The notes under the pieces: model-generated
Databases searched by the model: none
The model's input: only the letters and a program-made list of their open reading frames with translations
What the model was told of the DNA's origin: nothing
DNA from: Verrucomicrobiota bacterium
GTDB lineage: Bacteria; Verrucomicrobiota; Verrucomicrobiia; CAIQCK01
Reading direction: 5' to 3'
Length of the DNA: 64,000 nucleotides
Assembly: GCA_016235595.1 (NCBI GenBank)
Contig: JACRJX010000029.1
Span: forward strand, 186,001 to 250,000
Position numbers and translations under genes: made by a program
Shown here: in pieces, positions 34,801 to 41,501 of the stretch
Layout: each line of letters starts with the position of its first letter
Position numbering within the stretch: the first letter of the stretch is position 1

Positions 34801-35310
34801 TTCTTCACCCGCAATCGTGCCACGGCGGAGGCTTATCGCGGCACGGACGGCCATCTGCTTTGGTCGAAGGAACTGCCGTGCAAAGACCCGCCCAATGCGT
34901 TCACCAGCTATCATCCGCCGATCGTTCTGGCGGACCGGCTCATCGCGCATGGCGGCAAAGTGTATGATCTGGCAACAGGCGAGCCGCTTGGGGATCGGTT
35001 GTGGAAGGATTTGCGCGGCTGCGGTCGCGCCCTAGGCAGCCAGCGGCTGATCCTGTTGCGCGATGCCTATGCCTCGTATCTCGACCTGACGACGGGCGTG
35101 CACAGTTACTTCCGCGGTATTCGTGCCGGCTGCACGAACAACCTTATTGCAGCCGACGGCGTCCTCAGCGCTCCGCACTATGGGCGCCACTGCAACTGCA
35201 ACTATCCCATCAGTCTCTCGGCGGCGTTTGCAACGATCCCGGAGGCGGCGGCCTGGGATCCGGCCCCTGCGGAATCGGCGCGGTCAACTGTGAAAGGATC
35301 ATCACGATGA
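31822..35310 (+). CDS. PQQ-like beta-propeller protein with an internal methyltransferase-like domain
   Basis: 1162 residues from ATG 31822 (signal peptide IWLLVVIGGIASVVPSSALA); an upstream GTG at 31768 with GAGAGG is an alternative start. The N-terminal half is a PQQ-type propeller (DWPMWRHDAGRTGAS, ATGQELWRF, DDGRLLWKFSP). At about residues 573-720 a Rossmann-like segment interrupts it: GYGIALGVGSGRLVGELTQ, MIVLEPDAAKVAAARREF and HVLTGDLSTLRL, as in SAM-dependent methyltransferases. The propeller then resumes (LGVLWFGGELDRT ... YTGRHLWKKN). Similar split architectures are known from planctomycetes without any assigned function. Its stop overlaps the next gene's start. Confidence 0.85.
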   Translation: MKRIRIWLLVVIGGIASVVPSSALAADNDWPMWRHDAGRTGASSLEVPGALRLQWKHQLPRPMPTFPNDFRQCFDKSYEPVAMGKRLFVPSMVTDSVTAFDTATGQELWRFFADGPVRFAPVAWQDRVAFVSDDGFLYCVSADDGRLLWKFSPMEPERRAHKLLGDERLISRWPARGGPVMADETIYFAAGIWPFEGVAVCAVDAATGKARWVNKDCAFIKDGELDHGSRFDGGVSPQGYLAVLGSKLIVPCGRALPAFFDRATGRMDPYTSGWGGRVALAKGCWYACGTGNWLFQSGDLYQVRASAPQAGSPPKPDEYMRVQEFAQQMKVSAATMDQWIKQFKLDVVTRDGERWLRVRNGDDVTYLSWWTSRKNAPPRPGEQHVLETRTRVQIDPANSKELGVFREPVFTDGAMYYSMPVSDPLRNLRNSNEDRKLPRTASYTEIVACDLASPPQRQVKLQGGWGEPNKLVAWAGARFNQLWSLPSSLKVHIKAGRRLYTGGPGTVAAVEIPVEGQPAKASWQASVTGTPSRMLVADGKLFVVTIEGNLYCFGAGKTPAKSSPVAANRPASPKDSWAGRAADILRQTGVRDGYGIALGVGSGRLVGELTQQSKLRMIVLEPDAAKVAAARREFFRLGLYGTRVHVLTGDLSTLRLAPYLASLVVAEELTEADVSGDVAFAARLLALLRPYGGCACFALTPGVRDALGRKIQTASLAGAEWMTRGEWSLVTRRGALPGAADWAHASGDAAHTFASMDGRVTGPLGVLWFGGELDRTVPWIEGDPPRLPGEAEPSPYAGGGPPPRVAGGRMFVQIGDDLFASDIYTGRHLWKKNVKTLGDFAVTEDSVYAIGAGNCLCLNAVTGEQRASFACPVSGGWRELRVRGDSVVGTTGKLLVCVDRHSGAVRWKQTAQRDGFNFAVAADRVFCIDHWWPARRRGEAKTEDAEIVALKLAGGELLWRVPTTVPSPPPTKRKDFAPPLKPQLAFSEQGNVLFFTRNRATAEAYRGTDGHLLWSKELPCKDPPNAFTSYHPPIVLADRLIAHGGKVYDLATGEPLGDRLWKDLRGCGRALGSQRLILLRDAYASYLDLTTGVHSYFRGIRAGCTNNLIAADGVLSAPHYGRHCNCNYPISLSAAFATIPEAAAWDPAPAESARSTVKGSSR

Positions 35311-37463
35311 GTCACTCGAAATTGAATGGAATGGTGTGGATTGGACTGTTGCTGGCAGTGTTGTCCAGCGGGCTGGTTTTTGCCGAGCCGGCAGACAGCG
35401 GTGCCGCGCTCAAGCAATTGCGGGAGACGCGCAAGCAGCTTGCCCACAAGCAGCGGCGCATCATTTTCAACAACGACGGTTGTGATGCCCTGTACCTGCC
35501 GAAAGACGAGAAACTCACCCTCGATAAGTTTCTCGCCAAACGCACAACGCCGCTGGCTGGCACGCAGGTGGACACCATCTCCTATTGCACGATCAGTTCC
35601 GGGTTCAGCTTTTTCACGCACCGCACCAAGGTCGGCACGTTGCTGACGCGGCAACCCGGCGACTACGGCATCCAGAATGGCATGCGGAACATCACGCAGG
35701 AACTGGTTGATTTGGGCGCCGATTGTTTGCAGGCCGTCCTTGGATTCGCCCACAAGAACAAGATGGAGTGTTTCTGGTCCATGCGAATGAACGACACCCA
35801 CGACGTGGCATATCGGCCGGACAAGCCTTACCTGCTCTACCCGCCACTCAAGGTGGATCATCCCGACTGGCTCGTGGGCGATCCGGTGAAGCGCTCACGC
35901 TACGGTCGGTGGAGTTCGGTGGACTACGCGCGGTCGGAAATCCGCGATCTCGCGTTCCGGTTCATCGAGGAGGTCTGCCAGAACTACGACGTGGACGGCG
36001 TCGAGTTGGATTTCTTCCGTCACCTCTGCTTCTTCAAGAGCACCGCCCACGGTGGCAAAGCCAGCCAGGCCGAGCGCGACATGATGACGGAATTGATGCG
36101 CCGCGTGCGCGTGATGACCGAGGAGATTGGCCTCAAGCGCGGCCGGCCCATTCTCATCATGGTGCGCGCGACCGACTCGGTGGACTTCAACCGTGAGATG
36201 GGCCTCGATGTGGAACGATGGCTTCAGGACGGCCTATTCGACATGCTCGCCACGACCTGCTATTTCCGACTGAACCCGTGGGAGACCAGCGTCGCACTCG
36301 GTCACAAATACGGTGTGTCGGTCTATCCGTGTATCAGTGACTCCCGCGTGAAGGGCGAAGGCCGTTTCCACCGCGGCTCTGTGGAGAGCTATCGCGGCCA
36401 GGCGCTGGAAGCGTGGGCCGCCGGCGCGGACGGCATCCATCTCTTCAATCTCTTTGACGTATTCGGCGGACGTTCGCCGGTCTTCAAGGAGGTCGGCGAC
36501 CCGAAGGCGCTGCGGACGATGGACAGGCTTTATTTTGTGACCGTGCGCGACGGCAAACCTGACTCATGGCTCGCGGGCGGTTCGAAATACTCCAACCTGC
36601 CGATCTTCACGCCCGCCTACCCGAAGACCATCACGGCCAGCAAACCCCTTTCGCTCGACCTCACCGTCGGTGCGGAGTTCGACGCCGGCGCCAAAGTCCA
36701 GGTAACGTTGCACGTACAGATGCCGGCACTGCGAAACGTCAACGACGTGTGCGTGAAACTCAACGGCCACGAACTCTGCGGCGGCAAGCTGGCCAAGGAC
36801 TGGCTCGATCTAAACGTCAACCCTGCGTGGATCAAGAAAGGCGCCAACCCAATCGAGATTGCTCTTAATCCGAAGCCGGCCGCCTCCGACGCGCAATGGA
36901 CAATCGCCTACGAAGCCGACAAGATACCCGCCAAGCCGTGGACACGAGACTCCGGCTCTGCGCGCACCGAGGAACGCCTCTCGGATGGTTCGCTTATCAT
37001 TGCCGATCGCGGCACTGCTTCCGGGGACTATCACTACTATCGCTATCCGTGGGGCGCTGACCCGGCAGGGAAATCAGTCATCGAGGCGCGCGTCAAAGTC
37101 GTCTCCGGCCTGAGCCGCATCATCATCACCAACGGAGCCGCACAGGAACGGCTGGAGTTGCAGCCCGACCGCATCGAACTCTGGAGTCGCAAGACGATCC
37201 GCCATGCGATGGATACCACGAAGGATTTCCACGTCTATCGCATTGAGACCCAGGGCAAGGACATCAAGGTCTATGTGGACGGCGAGCTGCGCCTCAACGC
37301 GCCCGGCGCCTACGTCAAGACTGCCGCCAACCGCAACGAAATCTGCTTCGGCGCCTCCGACAGCACCAACGTCGGCGAAGCCTGCTGGGACTACATCCGC
37401 GCCCGCGTGGACAGCCAGAGCTGCCAGGACCTGGTGCTGAGCGTAAAGCACCCCAGGAAATAG
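35307..37463 (+). CDS. exported TIM-barrel glycosidase-like protein with C-terminal lectin-like domain
   Basis: 718 residues; ATG 35307 overlaps the previous stop (ATGA), with AAAGGA upstream. After the signal peptide (GLLLAVLSSGLVFA) residues about 40-420 look like a glycoside-hydrolase TIM barrel of the GH10-like/DUF group: FAHKNKMECFWSMRMNDTHD, YDVDGVELDFFRHLCFF with acidic residues at the strand end, and LATTCYFRLNPWE. The last about 200 residues are beta-rich with a LamG-like part (YRIETQGKDIKVYVDGELRL). Related barrels in PVC bacteria are uncharacterised. It shares the barrel type with the 1093-residue protein at 42753. Substrate unknown. Confidence 0.78.
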   Translation: MSHSKLNGMVWIGLLLAVLSSGLVFAEPADSGAALKQLRETRKQLAHKQRRIIFNNDGCDALYLPKDEKLTLDKFLAKRTTPLAGTQVDTISYCTISSGFSFFTHRTKVGTLLTRQPGDYGIQNGMRNITQELVDLGADCLQAVLGFAHKNKMECFWSMRMNDTHDVAYRPDKPYLLYPPLKVDHPDWLVGDPVKRSRYGRWSSVDYARSEIRDLAFRFIEEVCQNYDVDGVELDFFRHLCFFKSTAHGGKASQAERDMMTELMRRVRVMTEEIGLKRGRPILIMVRATDSVDFNREMGLDVERWLQDGLFDMLATTCYFRLNPWETSVALGHKYGVSVYPCISDSRVKGEGRFHRGSVESYRGQALEAWAAGADGIHLFNLFDVFGGRSPVFKEVGDPKALRTMDRLYFVTVRDGKPDSWLAGGSKYSNLPIFTPAYPKTITASKPLSLDLTVGAEFDAGAKVQVTLHVQMPALRNVNDVCVKLNGHELCGGKLAKDWLDLNVNPAWIKKGANPIEIALNPKPAASDAQWTIAYEADKIPAKPWTRDSGSARTEERLSDGSLIIADRGTASGDYHYYRYPWGADPAGKSVIEARVKVVSGLSRIIITNGAAQERLELQPDRIELWSRKTIRHAMDTTKDFHVYRIETQGKDIKVYVDGELRLNAPGAYVKTAANRNEICFGASDSTNVGEACWDYIRARVDSQSCQDLVLSVKHPRK

Positions 37464-37473
37464 AAGACGCATG

Positions 37474-37487
37474 AGAACACATGTTCT
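37474..37487. repeat. 14-bp perfect inverted repeat, LexA-box-like
   Basis: AGAACA and TGTTCT flank CA. The core GAAC-ACAT-GTTC fits the Gram-positive-type SOS box pattern. It lies 11 bases after the preceding stop and about 170 bases before perR. No SOS gene is adjacent, so a chance palindrome or short mRNA hairpin is equally likely. Confidence 0.25.
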
Positions 37488-37600
37488 GCTGTTGGTGGTC
37501 TCCTGACTCTTGGATTGCGCACGCGGCTTGAAGGCTATTCTTGGTTTCCATTCTGCCTTCCGCACGAGGATGTTGTTCGGTCTTATCTTATTTCTCCGGC

Positions 37601-37637
37601 TTGACAACCGGCACCTAGTTGAGACATAATCTCAACT
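37601..37637 (+). promoter_or_regulatory. perR promoter with palindromic operator over the -10
   Basis: A -35 hexamer TTGACA (37601-37606) and a -10 hexamer CATAAT (37625-37630) stand 18 bases apart. A perfect inverted repeat with eight-base arms, AGTTGAGA (37617-37624) and TCTCAACT (37630-37637), around CATAA covers the -10. Position and symmetry are those expected for an autoregulatory PerR/Fur-family operator, although the arms differ from the Bacillus PerR box. A GAGAGAG ribosome site follows, eight bases before the ATG at 37659. Confidence 0.65.
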
Positions 37638-37658
37638 GCTATCGAGAGAGTTGTTATT

Positions 37659-38132
37659 ATGAAGTGCATTCTCGATCCGATAAACGCTGAGACAAAAAAG
37701 CGCCGGCTTGAAGAGTTTCAGCGGCGGTGCCGCGAGGCAGGCATTCCCGTGACGAACCAGCGTCGCATCGTCCTGGAGGTGGTGCTGGGCATGCATTGCC
37801 ATCCCACTGCCGATCAGGTTCATGCTTCGTTGAAAGTGCGACGCGCGCGGATTTCACGAGCGACGGTTTATCGCTCGCTGGAGAGCCTGGTGCTTCTGGG
37901 GGTCATCACGAAAGCGTGTCATCCAGGGGACGTGGTTCGCTACGACGCCCGTCTTGAGCCGCACCATCATTTGGTCTGTCTGGAATGCGGCGACGTCGTG
38001 GACATCGCCGACCCTGAGATCACCCCGCCCACGTTGCCCGACATGTCAGTCTTCGGGTTCGAGGTGAAGGATTGCCGCATGCAACTGCGCGGTGTTTGCC
38101 GCCGTTGCCGACGGAAGGAGAAAAGACGATGA
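37659..38132 (+). CDS. perR: PerR-type peroxide-sensing Fur-family repressor
   Basis: 157 residues. A winged helix (ISRATVYRSLESLVLLGVI) is followed by the Fur dimerisation domain. Structural zinc cysteines are Cys107/Cys110 (CLEC) and Cys147/Cys150 (CRRC). The regulatory-metal ligands line up with B. subtilis PerR at a constant offset of 11: His48 (H37), Asp96 (D85), His102 and His104 (H91, H93) and Asp115 (D104). An Asp at the last position is the residue that separates peroxide-sensing PerR from iron-sensing Fur. The neighbours (di-haem peroxidase, rubrerythrin) support this. The stop overlaps the peroxidase start, so regulator and peroxidase are co-translated. Confidence 0.88.
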   Translation: MKCILDPINAETKKRRLEEFQRRCREAGIPVTNQRRIVLEVVLGMHCHPTADQVHASLKVRRARISRATVYRSLESLVLLGVITKACHPGDVVRYDARLEPHHHLVCLECGDVVDIADPEITPPTLPDMSVFGFEVKDCRMQLRGVCRRCRRKEKRR

Positions 38133-39274
38133 ACGCAAAACCGATAGGTTGGCTTGCTGCCGCAAGCCTGTTGTTTGCCACGGCGGACTTGTGCGCCGCA
38201 CAGAAGACGGCGAAACGGCCTCCGCTGGGCCTGCCGCCCGTGCCCGCGATGGCAGAAAATCCGCAGACGCCCGAAAAGATCGCGCTGGGCAAGAAACTGT
38301 TCGAGGACAAGCGATTCAGTTCCACGGGCGAGGTGAGTTGCTCGACGTGCCATGAGCCAGCGAAAGCTTTCACGGACAGTCCGCTCAAGACGTCGGAAGG
38401 CATTCGCAAGCTCACGGGCACCCGCAACGCGCCGACGGTGATCAACGCCGTGTATTTCGAGAAGCAATTCTGGGACGGTCGCTCGCCGAGCCTCGAGGAT
38501 CAGGCCCTGCATCCGCCCGTCAACCCGGTGGAGATGGGACTGAAGGACCACGAGCCGATTCTGGCGATTGTCCGCGAAGACCCGGATTATGCCCGCGCGT
38601 TCAAGCAGGTGTTCGACAAGAACGGGAAGGAGATCACGATGACCGAGGTGACGAAAGCCATCGCGGCCTTCGAGCGCACGGTTGTCGCCGGCAACTCGCC
38701 TTTCGACCGCTATTATTTCAAGGGTGACAAGAACGCGCTCACGCCGGCCCAGCAACGCGGTCTCCAGATCTTCGTCGACGAGGGGCGTTGCGTGTCCTGC
38801 CATGTCATCGAGCAGACGCAGGCGTTGTTCATGGACAACCGGTTCCACAACATCGGCGTCGGCATCAACGCGATCCAGCAGGACGTGCCGGATTTGGCCG
38901 GGGCGTTCCTGAAGGCGAAAGCCACCGCCTCCGAGGTGGATGTAAAGGTTCTTACCGACAAGCGGACCTCGGAACTCGGCCGGCTGGTGGTGACGCGCCG
39001 CTTTGACGACATCGGATCGTTCAAGACGCCCACGCTTCGCAACATTGCCGTGACGGCGCCCTACATGCACGACGGCAGCCTCAAGACGCTGCGCGACGTG
39101 GTGGTTCACTACAACAACGGTGGCGTCACCAAGGAAGGCGATCCCGTGAACGATTTCCTCAGCGGCGGCATCCGTCCGCTCCATCTTACCGACCCGCAGA
39201 TTGACGATCTCGTGGCGTTCCTGGAGGCGCTCACGAGTCCGGAATACGCTCATTTGCAGAAAGCTTCGAAGTGA
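38129..39274 (+). CDS. di-haem cytochrome c peroxidase / MauG family protein
   Basis: 381 residues with a signal peptide (WLAAASLLFATADLCAAQ). Two c-type haem sites are visible: CSTCH at 71-75 and CVSCH at 221-225, with the family context GKKLFEDKRFSSTGEVSCSTC, RNAPTVINAVYFEKQFWDGR and APYMHDGSLKTLRDVV. Such periplasmic enzymes reduce hydrogen peroxide to water with electrons from small cytochromes; the MauG branch instead modifies proteins. ATG 38129 overlaps the perR stop and has GGAAGGAG upstream. A small cytochrome c encoded two genes later could be its electron donor. Confidence 0.92.
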   Translation: MNAKPIGWLAAASLLFATADLCAAQKTAKRPPLGLPPVPAMAENPQTPEKIALGKKLFEDKRFSSTGEVSCSTCHEPAKAFTDSPLKTSEGIRKLTGTRNAPTVINAVYFEKQFWDGRSPSLEDQALHPPVNPVEMGLKDHEPILAIVREDPDYARAFKQVFDKNGKEITMTEVTKAIAAFERTVVAGNSPFDRYYFKGDKNALTPAQQRGLQIFVDEGRCVSCHVIEQTQALFMDNRFHNIGVGINAIQQDVPDLAGAFLKAKATASEVDVKVLTDKRTSELGRLVVTRRFDDIGSFKTPTLRNIAVTAPYMHDGSLKTLRDVVVHYNNGGVTKEGDPVNDFLSGGIRPLHLTDPQIDDLVAFLEALTSPEYAHLQKASK

Positions 39275-39283
39275 GGACCGAAC

Positions 39284-40360
39284 ATGAATGACCATCGCAT
39301 AACCCGTCGCAGTTTCATCAAACGCGCTGGCGCGGCTGCCGCTGTCAGCGCATTCCCCCTGAGCGTCGTCGAGATGGCGTTCGCCGATCCGAGTCAACGG
39401 TTCACGTTCGCCTACATCTCCGATTCCCACCTCCAATACGTGAAGGGCAAGGAGTTCGTGTATAACTGGGATCGCGGGCTGATTCGCGCCGTGGCCGAGG
39501 CCAATCTGCTCACGCCGAAACCGGACTTCGTCATGTTCGGCGGCGATCTCGCCCAACTGGGAATGAAGGAAGAGCTGGACCACGGCGCAGAGATGCTCTC
39601 GCGTCTCAAGTACAAGACCCACTGCGTCATGGGCGAGCACGACTATTACCTCGACCTGGGTGAATACTGGTCGAAGCTGTTCGGGCCGCACCACTACAGC
39701 TTTGATCACAAGGGAGTTCACTTCGTGGTGCTCAACAGCATCCTGACCACCGACGAATGGACCCACAAGCGCTGGCCCACCGCCAAGCAGCGCATGCTGG
39801 AGATGGCCGGGCTGGACAACCCGAACGGTTCGCCCTTCATGGTCGGCGAGAAACAGCGCGAGTGGCTCAGCAAGGACCTTGAGAAGGTCAGCAAGACCAC
39901 CCCCGTCGTGCTGTTCTCCCACTCGCCCATCCAAAAACTCTACAAAGGCTGGAACTTCTGGACCGATGACGCCGAACTGGTGCAGGCCATGCTCCAACCG
40001 TTCGAGAAAGTCACCGTCATCTATGGCCACGTCCACCAGATCCAATACAACCAGATCGGCAACATTACGTTCCAGTCGGTGATGGCCACGGCCTGGCCCT
40101 GGCCGTATCCGGAGAGCTACGCCCAAGCCAAACACGCCATGCCCAAACTCACCGTGCCGATGAACCGCGCCGACCCATTCTTCGAACGCGACGCCACAGG
40201 ATGGCAGTTCATTGACATGGAGACCGGCCGCGTCGTCATGGAGTACAACCTCTACAACAACACCAACCGCGTCGTCGCCTACAACCCGGCTACGCGCAGG
40301 CCCGAAGACCGCGCCTATCAGAACCCGGCCAAGCGGATTCCGCCGCAGAACCACTTCTAA
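39284..40360 (+). CDS. Tat-exported calcineurin-like metallophosphoesterase
   Basis: 358 residues. The Tat signal ITRRSFIKRAGAAAAVSAF is followed by the metallophosphoesterase blocks: ISDSHLQY (D-x-H), FGGDLAQ (GD), VMGEHDYY (where most families have GNHD, here GEHD), LFSHSP, and YGHVHQIQY (GH-x-H). A dinuclear metal centre hydrolysing a phosphoester outside the cytoplasm is expected; the Asn-to-Glu change in the third block is a small deviation. It lies nine bases after the peroxidase gene and about 30 bases before the cytochrome c gene. What a phosphatase does in a peroxide operon is unclear. Confidence 0.9.
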   Translation: MNDHRITRRSFIKRAGAAAAVSAFPLSVVEMAFADPSQRFTFAYISDSHLQYVKGKEFVYNWDRGLIRAVAEANLLTPKPDFVMFGGDLAQLGMKEELDHGAEMLSRLKYKTHCVMGEHDYYLDLGEYWSKLFGPHHYSFDHKGVHFVVLNSILTTDEWTHKRWPTAKQRMLEMAGLDNPNGSPFMVGEKQREWLSKDLEKVSKTTPVVLFSHSPIQKLYKGWNFWTDDAELVQAMLQPFEKVTVIYGHVHQIQYNQIGNITFQSVMATAWPWPYPESYAQAKHAMPKLTVPMNRADPFFERDATGWQFIDMETGRVVMEYNLYNNTNRVVAYNPATRRPEDRAYQNPAKRIPPQNHF

Positions 40361-40391
40361 ACACAGAGCCACCATCCAACAGGAGCAACCG

Positions 40392-40805
40392 ATGACTGCG
40401 AAACACATCATGACTGCCGCTGTAGCGCTGGTCCTCGCGGGGACCGTGACAAGCCTCTGGGTCCGTGCCGACGAGTTCACCAAGAAGGATCTGGCGCGAT
40501 GGCAGAACGAGTACATGTCCGTCGTCAAGAAGGGCCGCGATCTCTGGACCAGCCCCGCGCTTGGCACCAAGGGTGTCGCTTGCGCCCAGTGCCACCCCAA
40601 TGCGGCCAACACCCATCCCGAGACCTATCCCAAGTTCCAGAAGCAACTGGGCCGCGTCATCGCCTTGCGCGAGATGTTCAACTGGTGTCTCACGCACCCC
40701 CTCGAAGGCAAGCCTCTCGCGTTCGATGACCCAAAGATGATCGCCATGGAAGCCTACGTGACCTACGAACGGCGAGGTGTCCCCCTGGCTCCCGGCAAAC
40801 ACTAG
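40392..40805 (+). CDS. monohaem cytochrome c
   Basis: 137 residues; signal peptide AAVALVLAGTVTSLWVRA, one haem motif CAQCH at 64-68, then THPETYPKFQKQLGRVIALREMFNWCLTHPLEGKP, a stretch resembling SoxA-type cytochromes. The sixth haem ligand could be a methionine in KMIAMEAY or a histidine. AGGAG lies before ATG 40392. It sits in the PerR-led operon and is a plausible periplasmic electron carrier for the di-haem peroxidase. Confidence 0.9.
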   Translation: MTAKHIMTAAVALVLAGTVTSLWVRADEFTKKDLARWQNEYMSVVKKGRDLWTSPALGTKGVACAQCHPNAANTHPETYPKFQKQLGRVIALREMFNWCLTHPLEGKPLAFDDPKMIAMEAYVTYERRGVPLAPGKH

Positions 40806-40934
40806 ACGCGACAGGTTGCGGCAAGCGCTGGAAATGCCCGCGCGGCTGGCGTGGCTTTGGTGTTGTTTCGTGTCCGGCCGCAGCTACCATCCGAGTTCCC
40901 ATCCCCAATCATTGAATAGAGAAAGGAAACCAAC

Positions 40935-41435
40935 ATGGCAACAGCAGACAACCTGAAAGAGGCGTTCGCGGGCGAGAGCCAGGCGAACCGCAAATACCTC
41001 GCGTTCGCGAAGAAGGCGGATGCGGAAGGCCGCAAGCAGATCGCAAAACTGTTCCGCGCGGCGGCCGAGGCCGAGACGATCCACGCCCACGCGCACCTGC
41101 GCGTGATGAACGGCGTCAAAGGCACGGCGGACAATCTCAAGGCTGCGATTGAGGGCGAAGGGCACGAGTTCCGCACGATGTATCCGCAGTTCCTCGCGGA
41201 AGCGAAGGCGGAGGGCAACAAGGCCGCCCAGATGTCGTTCCAATACGCGCTGGTGGTGGAGGAGATTCATCACGGCCTTTATCAGAAGGCGCTGGAGACG
41301 CTGACGCAGGGCAAGGACTTGGAAGACGCGGTGATTTACGTCTGCCCGGTCTGCGGCAATACCGTCATCGGTCAGGCGCCCGACAAATGCCACGTTTGCG
41401 GTGTGCCGAAGGAGAAGTTCATCGAGGTTAAGTGA
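40935..41435 (+). CDS. rbr: rubrerythrin
   Basis: 166 residues. The N-terminal four-helix domain carries the di-iron ligands (KEAFAGESQANRKYLAF, AAEAETIHAHAH, IEGEGHEF, VVEEIHHGLY). The C-terminal rubredoxin domain has paired CPVCG and CHVCG iron-binding motifs. It reduces hydrogen peroxide in the cytoplasm using electrons from a rubredoxin/flavoprotein chain. GAAAGGAAACC precedes the start. The next gene encodes a rubredoxin-Rieske-flavodoxin fusion, an obvious candidate reductase. About 130 bases separate it from the cytochrome gene, so it may have its own promoter. Confidence 0.95.
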   Translation: MATADNLKEAFAGESQANRKYLAFAKKADAEGRKQIAKLFRAAAEAETIHAHAHLRVMNGVKGTADNLKAAIEGEGHEFRTMYPQFLAEAKAEGNKAAQMSFQYALVVEEIHHGLYQKALETLTQGKDLEDAVIYVCPVCGNTVIGQAPDKCHVCGVPKEKFIEVK

Positions 41436-41501
41436 CCCGCGGCGTTCTGGGCGTCTGTCCCGATAGCGTTGGCGTGGACGCCCGGCGCGCAGGAGGTGTT
41501 C

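Noticed and set aside
37967..40612. Very long minus-strand open frame (881 codons) across the peroxide operon
   Set aside because: It lies antisense to perR, the peroxidase, phosphoesterase and cytochrome genes, whose motifs and start sites are clear; high-GC codon bias opens such frames, and its translation has no domain or low-complexity-free pattern.
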